Below are positions 9,071 through 18,481 of a stretch of DNA of 64,000 nucleotides, piece by piece. Within the stretch, counting starts at the first letter, position 1. Each line of letters opens with the position of its first letter. Source of the stretch: Tritonibacter mobilis (GTDB lineage Bacteria; Pseudomonadota; Alphaproteobacteria; Rhodobacterales; Rhodobacteraceae); contig NZ_LNWY01000005.1 in assembly GCF_001681715.1 (NCBI RefSeq), positions 434,001 to 498,000 on the forward strand, given 5' to 3'. The position numbers and the translations under genes were made by a program. A model generated the notes under the pieces. The model ran no database searches, was not told the DNA's origin, and saw only the letters and a program-made list of their open reading frames with translations.

Positions 9071-10246
9071 ATGACGGATATCGTGATTTTGGACGGCGCG
9101 CGCACGGCGATTGGTGCCTTTGGTGGCGCATTGGCACAAACTGCGCCGATCGATCTGGGCGCGACGGTGGCCAAGGCAGCAATGGAGCGTTCCGGTGTTG
9201 AGCCTGCGCAAATCGGCACCGTGGTCTACGGCCATGTCATCAACACCGAGCCGCGCGACATGTATTTGTCGCGGGTGGCCGCGATGCAGGCAGGTATTCC
9301 CGAAACCACACCGGCGATGAATGTGAACCGGCTGTGTGGATCGGGCGCGCAAGCAATTGTTTCGGGCATTCAGGCCTTGATGCTGGGAGACGCGGAGTTC
9401 GCGCTTACGGGTGGTTCCGAGAACATGTCGCGCAGTCCTTTCATCACGCCTTCGACCCGCTGGGGGCAAAAAATGGGCGATGTGAAATCGCTCGACATGA
9501 TGCTGGGCGCGCTCAATTGCCCCTTTGGGACTGGCCATATGGGGGTGACGGCAGAGAATGTCGCAGACGAGCATGAGATCACCCGTGAACAGATGGACGA
9601 ATTTGCCATGGCCAGCCAGACCCGCGCTGCAGCGGCGATTGAGGCGAGCTATTTCCAAAGCCAGATTGTACCGGTCGAGGTAAAAATCAAACGCGATATG
9701 GTGCCGTTTGAAGTGGACGAGCACCCCAAAGCCACCTCTCTGGAAGCGCTCGCAGGCCTGCGCCCGGTGTTTCAGAAGGATGGCCGTGTCACGGCGGGCA
9801 ATGCGTCGGGGATCAACGATGGCGCAGCGGCACTGGTGCTGGCAACCGGTGAGGCGGCGGAGAAGGCCGGTCTGAAACCCAAGGCACGCGTTCTGGGGTA
9901 TGCCCATGCGGGCGTGCGGCCCGAGGTAATGGGCGTTGGTCCGATTCCGGCGGTGGAGCAGCTGCTGAAGCGCATCGATATGACCGTCGGGGATTTCGAT
10001 CTCATCGAGTCAAACGAGGCCTTTGCAGCACAGGCACTGGCGGTGAACAAAGTGCTCGGGCTGGACGCCGCCAAAGTGAACCCCAATGGCGGTGCGATCG
10101 CATTGGGGCATCCGGTGGGGGCAACCGGAGCCATCATTACCGTCAAGGCGCTGTATGAGCTGGAACGCACGGGCGGTCGCCGGGCGATCATCACCATGTG
10201 TATCGGTGGTGGTCAGGGTATTGCACTGGCAGTCGAGCGTCTTTGA
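9071..10246 (+). CDS. Thiolase (acetyl-CoA C-acyltransferase)
   Basis: Thiolase-fold enzyme that condenses or cleaves acyl-CoAs. The acylated cysteine is C89 (NRLCGSGAQA), the catalytic histidine H347 (ALGHPVGATGA) and the second cysteine C377 (TMCIGGGQG). The length is 391 aa. It resembles beta-ketothiolases of the BktB type, which accept C4-C5 substrates, but a PhaA-like acetoacetyl-CoA role is also possible, so no symbol is given. A GAGGAG box precedes the ATG. It stands alone, divergent from the XRE-cupin regulator, and ends in a hairpin repeat and terminator. Confidence 0.92.
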   Translation: MTDIVILDGARTAIGAFGGALAQTAPIDLGATVAKAAMERSGVEPAQIGTVVYGHVINTEPRDMYLSRVAAMQAGIPETTPAMNVNRLCGSGAQAIVSGIQALMLGDAEFALTGGSENMSRSPFITPSTRWGQKMGDVKSLDMMLGALNCPFGTGHMGVTAENVADEHEITREQMDEFAMASQTRAAAAIEASYFQSQIVPVEVKIKRDMVPFEVDEHPKATSLEALAGLRPVFQKDGRVTAGNASGINDGAAALVLATGEAAEKAGLKPKARVLGYAHAGVRPEVMGVGPIPAVEQLLKRIDMTVGDFDLIESNEAFAAQALAVNKVLGLDAAKVNPNGGAIALGHPVGATGAIITVKALYELERTGGRRAIITMCIGGGQGIALAVERL

Positions 10247-10250
10247 CCTG

Positions 10251-10306
10251 ATCGGGCGGAGGGGCGTTGCCCCTCTGCGCTGGCGCGCATTCACCCCAGG
10301 ATATTT
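10251..10306 (+). repeat. 3'-UTR hairpin repeat, copy 2
   Basis: GGAGGGGCGTTGCCCCTC forms a hairpin and is followed by GCGCGCATTCACCCCAGGATATTTT. The last 18 bases match copy 1 with one difference. It lies a few bases after the thiolase stop, the same relation to its gene as copy 1. Confidence 0.55.
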
Positions 10307-10315
10307 TAGGTTAGA

Positions 10316-10347
10316 AGAGGGTGCTGATATCGTCGGCACCCTCTTTT
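10316..10347 (+). terminator. Terminator between thiolase and ubiB
   Basis: AGAGGGTGC and GCACCCTCT form a 9-bp perfect stem with an 11-nt loop, followed by TTTT on the plus strand. It ends next to the convergent ubiB stop, so it could weakly serve both directions. Confidence 0.8.
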
Positions 10348-10348
10348 G

Positions 10349-11875
10349 TTATATTGCATGCGTGATGATGAGAGTGGCGAGGACACCAACAGCTGCGCCC
10401 GCGGCTGCGGCACGTTTCCAAGGGCGACGAGCAGATTTGTCTTCAGGTTCCTGCGCCTGGGCGATCAGGGCACGTTCCACCAAAGTCGGCAGGCGCGGGC
10501 CAAAGCGGGCCAAGACCAGCGCGGTCTTGCCCAGATCAGACGCGATAGCGCGGGGACCGATGGAGGATTTGATGTAGTCCTCCACCACCGGTTTTGCGAC
10601 ATCCCAGATGTTGATGCGCGGATCGAGCGAGCGGGCGACGCCTTCGACCACCACCATGGTGCGCTGCAACAGGATCAACTCGGTACGGGTTTCCATGCCG
10701 AAGCGTTCTGTCACCTCAAAGAGGTAATTCAAGAGCCGCCCCATGGAGATATGAGTGGCGTCCATGCCAAAGATTGGCTCGCCTACTGCACGCAGGGCGC
10801 GGGCGAACTCGTCCACATCCTGCGTGGCGGGTACATAGCCTGCCTCGAAATGGACCTCGGCCACGCGTTGATAGTCGCGTTTGATGAAACCATAGAGGAT
10901 CTCGGCATAGACCCGGCGAGTATAAAGGTCGATATGGCCCATGATGCCAAAATCATAGGCAATGATGTCGCCATTGGCGGCGACCTTCATATTGCCTTGG
11001 TGCATGTCAGCATGGAAATACCCGTCGCGCAGCGCATGGTTCAGGAACAGGGACAAAACCCGTTCACCCAGCGCGTGACGGTCGTGGCCCGCGGCGTCCA
11101 GCGCGTCATTGTCGCCAATCGGCAACCCGTCGGCCCAGCCCAGTGTCATTACCCGGCGGGCCGAGTAATTCCACAGCACTGGCGGAAGTTGGAAGCCCGC
11201 GTCATTGGAGGTGTTATCCGCGAACTCTGAGGCGGCCGCACTTTCAAGGCGCAGATCCAATTCGCCACGGACAACGCCATCGAAGTGGGTGATCACATCC
11301 ATGGGGCGCAGACGTTTGGCGCCGGGTGCGAAAAGTTCAGCAATGCGGGCGGCAAAGTAGAATGCATCCACATCCTTGCGGAAGGCACGCTCAACACCGG
11401 GGCGCAAAACCTTGACGGCGACGTCCTGACCGGTCTCTGTCAGGCGGGCGCGATGGACCTGCGCGATGGAAGCCGCAGCGATAGGTTCGGAGAATTCCGT
11501 GAAAATCTCATCGACCGGGCGGCCCAGTTCCTTGGCGACCTCTGCCATGGCGACTTCGCGCGGGAAGGGGGGGAGTTTGTCCTGCAAGACACGCAACTGC
11601 CGCGCCATATCCTCGCCAACCACGTCGGGGCGGGTTGAGAGCACCTGACCGAATTTAATGTAGGCGGGTCCCAATGCAGTGATCGCGCGGGTTGCCGGTG
11701 GCATGGATGGGTCGCCCTTGTAGCCTAGCCACTGGAAAGGCCAGCCAAGTGTATAGGCCACCATGCGCAAAGGGGCTGGCGCGTCAAAGGCGTCGAGTAC
11801 CACATTCATGGCGCCAGTGCGCACCATAGTCGCGCCTGTGCGGATCAGGCGGATGATATTGTGAGGTCCGCGCAT
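10349..11875 (-). CDS. ubiB: UbiB atypical kinase-like protein of ubiquinone biosynthesis
   Basis: A 508-residue member of the ABC1/AarF/UbiB family, ATPases with a protein-kinase-like fold needed for ubiquinone synthesis. The family KxGQ motif (YIKFGQVLSTRPD), the alanine-rich nucleotide loop (AASIAQVHRA), the ion-pair lysine (VAVKVLRPG) and the catalytic-like HADMHQGN and YDFG motifs are all visible. A single C-terminal hydrophobic segment (AAGAAVGVLATLIITHAI) anchors it in the inner membrane. It begins 3 bp after the ubiE stop, so the two are co-transcribed. Confidence 0.94.
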   Translation of the reverse strand: MRGPHNIIRLIRTGATMVRTGAMNVVLDAFDAPAPLRMVAYTLGWPFQWLGYKGDPSMPPATRAITALGPAYIKFGQVLSTRPDVVGEDMARQLRVLQDKLPPFPREVAMAEVAKELGRPVDEIFTEFSEPIAAASIAQVHRARLTETGQDVAVKVLRPGVERAFRKDVDAFYFAARIAELFAPGAKRLRPMDVITHFDGVVRGELDLRLESAAASEFADNTSNDAGFQLPPVLWNYSARRVMTLGWADGLPIGDNDALDAAGHDRHALGERVLSLFLNHALRDGYFHADMHQGNMKVAANGDIIAYDFGIMGHIDLYTRRVYAEILYGFIKRDYQRVAEVHFEAGYVPATQDVDEFARALRAVGEPIFGMDATHISMGRLLNYLFEVTERFGMETRTELILLQRTMVVVEGVARSLDPRINIWDVAKPVVEDYIKSSIGPRAIASDLGKTALVLARFGPRLPTLVERALIAQAQEPEDKSARRPWKRAAAAGAAVGVLATLIITHAI

Positions 11876-11878
11876 CGA

Positions 11879-12631
11879 TCAGATCTTCCAGCCCGAGTGC
11901 AGAGCGGCAATGCCCATCGACATGTTGCGGTATTTGGCATTTTCAAACCCGGCCTGTTTTACCATTCCGAGGAATGTGTCTTGATCCGGGAAGTTGCGGA
12001 TCGATTCCACGAGATATTGATAACTGTCATAGTCACCTGCGATCATCTGCCCCATTCGCGGGATCACGTTGAAGCTATAGAGATCATAGAGTTTTTGCAG
12101 CCCGTCGTTGGGCAATTGGCTGAACTCCAGCACCATCAGGCGTCCGCCGGGTTTCAGGACGCGGTAGGCTTCGTTCAGGGCTTCTTGCGGGCGGGTCACA
12201 TTCCGAATTCCGAAAGAAATAGTATAGACGTCGAAGGTGTTATCTTTGAACGGCAGCGCCATTGCGTCGCCGGTCACCCAGTCCAAACTCTCGGCCATTT
12301 GTTCGGCCTCTGCCCGTTTGCGACCCTCTTCCAGCATCGGTGTGGTCAGATCAAGCACGGTGGAGTGACCGTAGCCTGCACGTTTTAGGAAACGGAAGGA
12401 GATGTCGCCGGTGCCGCCCGCCACATCCAGCAGACGCTGACCGGGGCGCGGCGCGAGCCAGTCCATCATTGCATCCTTCCAGATTCGGTGGATGCCGACG
12501 CTCATCACATCGTTCATGATGTCATATTTCGAGGCAACGGAGTTGAAGACCCCCTGAACCCGGCCTGCCTTTTCGTGCTCCGGCACGGTTTCAAAGCCGA
12601 AATGGGTGGTGCTGTCAGATTTCTCGGTCAT
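11879..12631 (-). CDS. ubiE: Ubiquinone/menaquinone C-methyltransferase UbiE
   Basis: SAM-dependent C-methyltransferase of ubiquinone biosynthesis. The family signature [18 protein letters not shown] lies near residue 35, followed by the SAM motif [13 protein letters not shown] and the conserved ISFGIRNV stretch. The 250-aa length is typical. It is the first gene of the ubiE-ubiB operon and divergent from mutM, an order common in alphaproteobacteria. Confidence 0.95.
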   Translation of the reverse strand: MTEKSDSTTHFGFETVPEHEKAGRVQGVFNSVASKYDIMNDVMSVGIHRIWKDAMMDWLAPRPGQRLLDVAGGTGDISFRFLKRAGYGHSTVLDLTTPMLEEGRKRAEAEQMAESLDWVTGDAMALPFKDNTFDVYTISFGIRNVTRPQEALNEAYRVLKPGGRLMVLEFSQLPNDGLQKLYDLYSFNVIPRMGQMIAGDYDSYQYLVESIRNFPDQDTFLGMVKQAGFENAKYRNMSMGIAALHSGWKI

Positions 12632-12717
12632 TGGCCTTGTCGTCCTCGCAGTTTCGCACTTGTTATAGAGCGCTCACGGGGCGGCACAATGCGCCCTTCT
12701 GTCAGGGGAGTCCTCTA

Positions 12718-13569
12718 ATGCCTGAATTGCCCGAGGTCGAGACGGTGATGCGGGGCCTGCAACCCTCTATGGAGGGGGAGGTCATCACCCGCGCCGATGT
12801 GAACCGGCCCGATTTGCGCTGGCCTTTTCCGGATCGTATGGCGGACCGGCTATCGGGGCGCAGGGTGCTGTCGATGCGACGGCGGTCGAAATACATCCTT
12901 GCTGACCTTGATAGCGGCGAGACGCTCTTGGTTCACCTTGGTATGTCAGGGCGGATGACGGTATCGGGTGACCCGCTTGGCCAGTTTGTGCATGCGCATC
13001 CGCAAATCGCCAAACATGATCATGTGGTCTTTCACATGGAAAATGGCGCGCGGGTCACTTTTAATGATCCTCGCCGCTTTGGTGCGATGGACCTGCTGGA
13101 TACGGCGACAGCCGACAGTCACAAGCTGCTTGCGGTGCTGGGACCGGAGCCTTTGGGGAACGATTTCCATGAAAATCACCTTGTCACAGCCTTCAAGGGC
13201 CGCAAGACGCCCGTGAAATCCGCGCTGCTCGATCAGGGAATCATCGCGGGCCTTGGCAATATCTATGTCTGTGAGACGCTTTTCCGTGCGGGCATTTCGC
13301 CACGTCGCGAAGTTGGAAAAATCAGCGCGCCGCGCGTTGCAGCGCTGGTTCCTATCATTCGTCAAGTGTTGCTAGACGCGATTGCAGCGGGGGGATCGTC
13401 GCTCAAGGATTTTCGCCAAGCCAATGGCGAACTTGGATATTTTCAACATACCTTTGATGTATACGGGCGCGAAGGAGAGCCTTGCCGACGGGCTGGCTGT
13501 GGGGGGACAGTCTCTCGAATCACCCAATCCGGGCGGTCGTCCTTCTACTGTGGCAAATGCCAAAGATAG
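12718..13569 (+). CDS. mutM: Formamidopyrimidine-DNA glycosylase MutM (Fpg)
   Basis: Base-excision repair glycosylase/AP lyase acting on 8-oxoguanine and formamidopyrimidines. Mature N-terminus PELPEVETV supplies the catalytic P2 and E3. The C-terminal zinc finger has C256, C261, C278 and C281 (ending FYCGKCQR). Length is 283 aa. The open frame extends 29 codons upstream, but proline must follow the initiator methionine, which fixes the start at 12718. GGGAG lies about 10 nt upstream. Confidence 0.96.
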   Translation: MPELPEVETVMRGLQPSMEGEVITRADVNRPDLRWPFPDRMADRLSGRRVLSMRRRSKYILADLDSGETLLVHLGMSGRMTVSGDPLGQFVHAHPQIAKHDHVVFHMENGARVTFNDPRRFGAMDLLDTATADSHKLLAVLGPEPLGNDFHENHLVTAFKGRKTPVKSALLDQGIIAGLGNIYVCETLFRAGISPRREVGKISAPRVAALVPIIRQVLLDAIAAGGSSLKDFRQANGELGYFQHTFDVYGREGEPCRRAGCGGTVSRITQSGRSSFYCGKCQR

Positions 13570-13634
13570 CTTGAAAGCGAGAGCCGCCGTGATAATGACT
13601 CTGGTTCAGGAGAAACAACCGAAAGCGAATTGTC

Positions 13635-14411
13635 ATGGCCTATGAGACGATCAACGTCGATACTCAGGACCACGTCTGCCTCATCAAGCTGAACCGGCCT
13701 GAAGCGTTGAACGCGCTCAATTCCGTCCTTCTGGGCGAGTTGTGTGCCGCTTTGGAAGAAGCGGACGCCAGCGACAAAGTGCGCTGCATCGTGCTGACCG
13801 GCTCGGAAAAAGCCTTTGCAGCGGGCGCCGACATCAAAGAGATGTCGGAGATGAGCTATGTCGACGTATTCACGTCGAATCTTTTTGCCGACACCAATGA
13901 TCGGATTTCGGCCATCCGCAAACCGATTATCGCGGCTGTATCCGGCTACGCGCTGGGCGGGGGCTGCGAGGTTGCCATGATGTGTGATTTCATCATCGCA
14001 GCAGAAACCGCAAAGTTCGGCCAACCCGAGATCAACCTCGGTGTGATCGCAGGCATGGGCGGTACTCAGCGCCTGACCCGGTTTGTCGGGAAGTCGAAGT
14101 CGATGGATATGAATCTGACGGGCCGCTTCATGACTGCCGAAGAGGCGGAGCGGGCTGGTCTGGTGTCGCGCGTGGTTCCGGCCAAGAAACTGATCGAAGA
14201 GGCGATGGCCGCGGCCAATAAGATCGCCGAGAAATCAGTTCTGACCTCGATTGCCGCCAAGGAGGCAGTCAATCGCGCGTATGAATTGCCGCTGAGCGAG
14301 GGCATGCTCTTTGAACGGCGGGTCTTCCATTCCATGTTTGCAACGGAAGACCAGAAGGAAGGTATGGCAGCTTTCCTAGAAAAGCGCGAAGCGCAGTTCC
14401 GGGACAAGTAA
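13635..14411 (+). CDS. Enoyl-CoA hydratase (crotonase family)
   Basis: Hydrates trans-2-enoyl-CoA in beta-oxidation. The 258-residue protein has the crotonase oxyanion-hole motif AAGADIKEM and both catalytic glutamates, in [13 protein letters not shown] and [20 protein letters not shown]. It closely matches the short-chain mitochondrial-type hydratase. It follows mutM and precedes rpsT, a neighbourhood kept in many alphaproteobacteria. A terminator lies about 100 bp downstream. Confidence 0.92.
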   Translation: MAYETINVDTQDHVCLIKLNRPEALNALNSVLLGELCAALEEADASDKVRCIVLTGSEKAFAAGADIKEMSEMSYVDVFTSNLFADTNDRISAIRKPIIAAVSGYALGGGCEVAMMCDFIIAAETAKFGQPEINLGVIAGMGGTQRLTRFVGKSKSMDMNLTGRFMTAEEAERAGLVSRVVPAKKLIEEAMAAANKIAEKSVLTSIAAKEAVNRAYELPLSEGMLFERRVFHSMFATEDQKEGMAAFLEKREAQFRDK

Positions 14412-14509
14412 CCAGATTTGGTGAGGCTCTGTGCCGATGCAAATGACGTCGCACGGGCCCCACTGATATCTAAAATACTATGGCCTCCGGTTAGATAGCG
14501 AAGTTTGAA

Positions 14510-14534
14510 AACGGGCCCGCGGGCCCGTTTTTTG
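14510..14534 (+). terminator. Terminator downstream of enoyl-CoA hydratase
   Basis: ACGGGCCCGCGGGCCCGT is a perfect 18-bp palindrome followed by six T residues. The rest of the 322-bp gap before rpsT shows no protein or RNA gene. It should contain the rpsT promoter, for which I see only weak candidates. Confidence 0.85.
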
Positions 14535-14733
14535 CATTCTCCTCGGCGAGACACTCCAAGAAACGGTGTTTCAAGGGATCGCTTGCGCTTTGTGCGCGAA
14601 TCCAGTAATGACCACCGTCATACATGCGCGTGCAGCCCGCTTAGGCTAGAATCACGACCGGTGATCCGATCCGGGTTCGGCTGGCATTCGCCATAATTGA
14701 ACACTACGAACTCGAAGATAAGGTCACCACACC

Positions 14734-14997
14734 ATGGCAAACACTCCTCAGGCTAAGAAGCGCGCACGTCAGAACGAAAAGCGCTTTGCCATCAACAAAG
14801 CTCGTCGTTCGCGCATCCGCACCTACCTGCGTAAAGTCGAAGAAGCCATCGCATCCGGCGACAAAGAAGCTGCAACCGCAGCTCTGCGTGCGGCTCAGCC
14901 CGAACTGATGCGCGGCGTGACCAAAGGCGTTTACCACAAAAACACCGCGTCCCGTAAAATCTCCCGCCTGTCTGCGCGGGTGAAAGCGCTGGGCTAA
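14734..14997 (+). CDS. rpsT: 30S ribosomal protein bS20
   Basis: An 87-residue, lysine/arginine-rich protein beginning [17 protein letters not shown] with the conserved [12 protein letters not shown] helix and ending [18 protein letters not shown], all characteristic of S20. It binds 16S rRNA early in 30S assembly. It sits directly upstream of the dnaA regulatory region, as in many Rhodobacterales, and is followed by its own terminator. Confidence 0.97.
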   Translation: MANTPQAKKRARQNEKRFAINKARRSRIRTYLRKVEEAIASGDKEAATAALRAAQPELMRGVTKGVYHKNTASRKISRLSARVKALG

Positions 14998-15071
14998 CGC
15001 TCTTCTTACGCTGGCCAGTCCGGCGATTCTGATGTCGCGCCACTAGCGGCGTTGATCCAGATTTCAACATG

Positions 15072-15101
15072 AAAAAGCACCGCTGATGGCGGTGCTTTTT
15101 T
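15072..15101 (+). terminator. rpsT terminator
   Basis: GCACCGC and GCGGTGC form a perfect 7-bp stem, extended by A/T pairs, followed by six T residues, 80 bp after the rpsT stop. Confidence 0.9.
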
Positions 15102-15250
15102 GTTTGAAGGATTCCGGTCACTTCTGACGAGTCGCAGAGATTCTTTGTCGTCCAAGCCCGAGTCAACATCATAGTTTCGTTGCCGCTCTATGTCCGAAAT
15201 TGCTACCACTGTTGCAGCGATTCATTCGCTGGGGGGACAGGCTGCTCGCG

Positions 15251-15350
15251 ACAACTCTGACGGGCATTAGAGTTGTTATAGCCGGTGATCTGCGCGCTGC
15301 GCGTGGCACCGGAACAATGAAGTATAAGGCGTAGTGCGCCGCGCACTTCA
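15251..15350. promoter_or_regulatory. Cluster of inverted repeats upstream of dnaA
   Basis: Within 100 bp lie ACAACTCT-N10-AGAGTTGT (15251-15276), CCGGTG-N19-CACCGG (15282-15312), and TGAAGT...ACTTCA (15319-15350) enclosing AGTGCGC-C-GCGCACT (15333-15347). The whole gap between the rpsT terminator and dnaA is about 500 bp and otherwise gene-free. I find no canonical TTATCCACA DnaA box in it. The repeats could be regulator sites, a structured RNA, or part of a diverged origin. Confidence 0.4.
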
Positions 15351-15598
15351 CGTTAGGCATCTGTCTCATTCAGTGAATTAAGGGCGAACGTTTTTTCGTT
15401 GCGGCCATTTTGTGTGTTGCCGCACGTTACATGACGTTGTTTTCGGTTATCGAAACACGTGAAGGTCAGTTTGCATGCAGGCTGGCGACGTTCTTTCTGT
15501 GCCCGATCGTGACCGGATTGTTCTGAGCAGAACAGCCGGACTGGGACGAAACGATAGGCCGAAAATCCGGCCATAACACAGGATGCGTGAGGCGCAGC

Positions 15599-17011
15599 AT
15601 GACAGACGACACATGGGGTCTACTAAGAAAACGTTTGCTAAAGACGGTCGGGCAGAACAACTTTACAACATGGATTGAGCCGCTTGAGCTGGATCAGGTC
15701 GACGGAGGCGTGGCAACATTCCACGTGCCCACCAATTTTATGGGCAACTACGTCAGCCAGAACTTTGCAGATCTGATTCTGCATGAGTTCAACAAATCGG
15801 GGGAACCTGTGCAGCGACTGGCCTTCAAGGTTGCCGCAAACTCTCCAACCCGTCCGGTGCAGCCGACGGTGTCCGAAGCTATCGAAGAGCCTACTCCTGC
15901 TCCGACAACCATTGTGGATCAGGGGACCACTCAGGAAGGAAGCGCCTCTGTGAAATCGCCGCTGGAAGAACTGCAGGCGGCGCCTTTGGATCCGCGTTTC
16001 ACCTTCGACAGCTTTGTTGTCGGCAAACCCAACGAATTGGCGCATGCTGCCGCGCGCCGCGTCGGTGAGGGTGGTCCTGTGACATTTAACCCGCTGGTGC
16101 TTTATGGCGGTGTGGGCCTTGGTAAAACGCACCTGATGCACGCCATCGCGTGGGAGCTGAAAGAGCGCAATCCGGAACTGAACGTTCTGTATCTGTCAGC
16201 AGAACAGTTCATGTACCGCTTTGTGCAGGCTCTGCGTGAGCGCAAGATGATGGACTTTAAACACCTTTTCCGCTCGGTGGACGTGTTGATGGTGGATGAC
16301 GTTCAGTTCATCGCTGGCAAGGATTCCACGCAGGAAGAGTTCTTCCACACTTTCAATGCGCTGGTGGACCAGAACAAGCAGATCATCATTTCCGCAGATC
16401 GCGCACCCGGCGAGATCAAGGATCTTGAGGATCGCGTGAAATCGCGCCTGCAATGCGGTCTCGTGGTGGATTTGCACCCGACCGATTATGAGCTGCGTCT
16501 AGGAATTCTACAGACCAAGGTGCAACAGAACCGCAAGAACTATCCGGATCTGAAAATCGCAGATGGTGTGCTGGAACTGCTCGCGCATCGCATCTCGACC
16601 AATGTACGGGTTCTCGAAGGGGCGCTGACTCGTCTGTTCGCCTTTGCCTCCCTCGTAGGTCGTGAGATCGACATGGACCTGACCCAGGATTGTCTGGCGG
16701 ATGTGTTGCGTGCTTCCGAGCGCAAAATCACCGTCGAGGAAATCCAGCGCAAGGTCTCGGAATACTACAATATCCGCATGTCCGACATCATCGGTCCCAA
16801 GCGTCTGCGGTCTTATGCACGGCCGCGTCAGGTGGCGATGTACCTGTGCAAGCAGTTGACCAGCCGCTCGCTGCCAGAGATCGGCCGTCGCTTTGGTGGC
16901 CGTGACCACACTACAGTGATGCACGGTGTACGCCGCATCGAAGAGCTCAAGACCATCGACGGGCAGATCGCCGAAGACGTCGAAATGCTGCGTCGTTCGC
17001 TCGAGGCGTAA
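15599..17011 (+). CDS. dnaA: Chromosomal replication initiator DnaA
   Basis: Initiates replication at oriC. Domain I (about 1-85, WGLLRKRLLKTVG...TTWIEPLE), a low-complexity linker rich in P, T and E, the AAA+ domain with Walker A GGVGLGKTH near residue 170 and Walker B VLMVDDVQF, and the domain IV helix-turn-helix signature GRDHTTVMHGVRRIEEL are in the expected order. Length is 470 aa. The ATG at 15599 with GAGG 6 nt upstream is chosen over a GTG four codons earlier. A terminator separates it from dnaN. Confidence 0.97.
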   Translation: MTDDTWGLLRKRLLKTVGQNNFTTWIEPLELDQVDGGVATFHVPTNFMGNYVSQNFADLILHEFNKSGEPVQRLAFKVAANSPTRPVQPTVSEAIEEPTPAPTTIVDQGTTQEGSASVKSPLEELQAAPLDPRFTFDSFVVGKPNELAHAAARRVGEGGPVTFNPLVLYGGVGLGKTHLMHAIAWELKERNPELNVLYLSAEQFMYRFVQALRERKMMDFKHLFRSVDVLMVDDVQFIAGKDSTQEEFFHTFNALVDQNKQIIISADRAPGEIKDLEDRVKSRLQCGLVVDLHPTDYELRLGILQTKVQQNRKNYPDLKIADGVLELLAHRISTNVRVLEGALTRLFAFASLVGREIDMDLTQDCLADVLRASERKITVEEIQRKVSEYYNIRMSDIIGPKRLRSYARPRQVAMYLCKQLTSRSLPEIGRRFGGRDHTTVMHGVRRIEELKTIDGQIAEDVEMLRRSLEA

Positions 17012-17062
17012 CGACAAACTTAGATCGGCAGGCTGCGCCTCAACCCCGCCTGCCAAGAGATC

Positions 17063-17097
17063 ACGGCCCCGGATGCCCACCGGGGCCGTTCTTATTT
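17063..17097 (+). terminator. dnaA terminator
   Basis: ACGGCCCCGG and CCGGGGCCGT form a perfect 10-bp stem around a 7-nt loop, followed by TCTTATTTT. This implies dnaN has its own promoter in the following 200 bp, where I see no near-consensus pair. Confidence 0.85.
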
Positions 17098-17293
17098 TGC
17101 AAGCGGCAAATCTGATGCATCTTTGACTGTTTTGTGACTTTGTGGGCAGGCATGTCGCTCTGCTCTTGACGCCCCTCTCATTCCCTTGGAGAAATCAATA
17201 AAAAACCTTGTGTTGAGGGGCAGGAAGGTTAATCTGCCGTTCCGCTCGAACCACATGTTTCCAAAGACTGCCAGCCGAAGAGGATAGAGGGAA

Positions 17294-18415
17294 ATGAAGA
17301 TCAGCATTGAACGCGCAACGCTTCTGAAGGCTGTGGCCCAAGCGCAGTCGGTGGTTGAGCGCCGCAACACCATTCCGATCCTCGCAAATGTCCTCATCGA
17401 GGCCGAGGGCAGTGATGTGATGTTCCGCGCCACCGACCTTGATATTGAGGTGGTCGACAAAGCGCCCGCTCAGGTAGAGCGTGCTGGTGCCACTACAGTT
17501 GCCGCCACCACCTTGCATGAGATTGTCCGCAAACTCCCCGATGGGGCGCTGGTGACGCTCAATGCGGATGCTGCGACCGGTCGCTTGACCGTCGAGGCCG
17601 GCCGGTCGAACTTCTCGCTGGCAACCCTGCCGCGCGAGGACTTTCCGGTGATGGCCACATCGGAGTATCACTCCAACTTCACCGCCAACGCTGCGGTGCT
17701 GCGAAGACTGTTTGATAAATCGAAGTTTGCCATCTCCACTGAGGAGACCCGCTACTATTTGAACGGTGTCTATATGCATGTGGCCACCGGCGAGAACGGT
17801 GGTAAAGCCCTGCGTTGTGTGGCGACCGATGGCCACCGTCTGGCGCGCATTGATGCGGACCTGCCGATAGGGGCCGAGGATATGCCCGGCGTCATCGTTC
17901 CGCGCAAAACCGTGGGCGAGCTGCGCAAGCTTCTGGATGATGATGAGATGGACATCGCTGTGTCTGTGTCGGAAACCAAGGTGAGGTTTGCGACGCCGAA
18001 CATCACCCTGACCTCGAAGGTCATCGATGGTACCTTCCCTGACTACACTCGCGTTATTCCGGTCGGCAACACCCGCCGTCTTGAAGTGGATGCGAGCGAG
18101 TTTGCAAAGGCAGTGGACCGGGTTGCAACCGTGTCTTCGGAACGCTCTCGCGCCGTGAAGCTGCAACTGGATGAGGATCGTTTGGTCCTGTCGGTGAACG
18201 CACCAGACAGCGGTGCCGCAGAAGAAGAGCTTGCTGTAGCTTATAGCGACGAGCGGCTGGAGATTGGTTTTAACGCCAAATACCTCCTTGAGATCGCCAA
18301 TCAGGTGGATCGTGAAAACGCCGTGTTTATGTTCAACTCCTCTGGCGATCCGACCTTGATGCGCGAAGGCAGCGACGAGAGCGCGGTCTATGTGGTCATG
18401 CCGATGCGCGTCTGA
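17294..18415 (+). CDS. dnaN: DNA polymerase III beta clamp DnaN
   Basis: Sliding clamp of the replicase. The 373-residue protein begins MKISIERATLLKAV and has the three-domain repeat pattern, including the loops RRNTIPILANV and SSERSRAVKL, and ends YVVMPMRV, the clamp C-terminus. An AGAGGGA box lies just before the ATG. recF follows after a 66-bp hairpin-containing gap. Confidence 0.97.
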   Translation: MKISIERATLLKAVAQAQSVVERRNTIPILANVLIEAEGSDVMFRATDLDIEVVDKAPAQVERAGATTVAATTLHEIVRKLPDGALVTLNADAATGRLTVEAGRSNFSLATLPREDFPVMATSEYHSNFTANAAVLRRLFDKSKFAISTEETRYYLNGVYMHVATGENGGKALRCVATDGHRLARIDADLPIGAEDMPGVIVPRKTVGELRKLLDDDEMDIAVSVSETKVRFATPNITLTSKVIDGTFPDYTRVIPVGNTRRLEVDASEFAKAVDRVATVSSERSRAVKLQLDEDRLVLSVNAPDSGAAEEELAVAYSDERLEIGFNAKYLLEIANQVDRENAVFMFNSSGDPTLMREGSDESAVYVVMPMRV

Positions 18416-18429
18416 CGCATCGTTGGAAC

Positions 18430-18475
18430 GGGCCTGACGGCCCGGCCTCCGGCGGAGGTATTTTGGAAAAGATGA
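18430..18475 (+). repeat. Hairpin repeat between dnaN and recF
   Basis: Two hairpins, GGGCC-TGAC-GGCCC and CCTCC-GGC-GGAGG, are followed by TATTTTGGAAAAGATGAAG. The layout (hairpin, then a GG-purine-TATTTT tail just after a stop codon) matches the two copies near the XRE and thiolase genes. Its last bases, GATGAAGG, serve as the apparent ribosome-binding site of recF. Confidence 0.5.
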
Positions 18476-18481
18476 AGGCCC

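Noticed and set aside
8963-9907. 315-codon upstream extension of the XRE regulator frame
   Set aside because: The extension is antisense to the thiolase gene and unlike any domain. The XRE domain starts just after the ATG at 8962.
15102-15598. oriC at the dnaA promoter
   Set aside because: No exact TTATCCACA or close cluster of DnaA boxes is visible, and a skew calculation could not be run, so an origin is not annotated.
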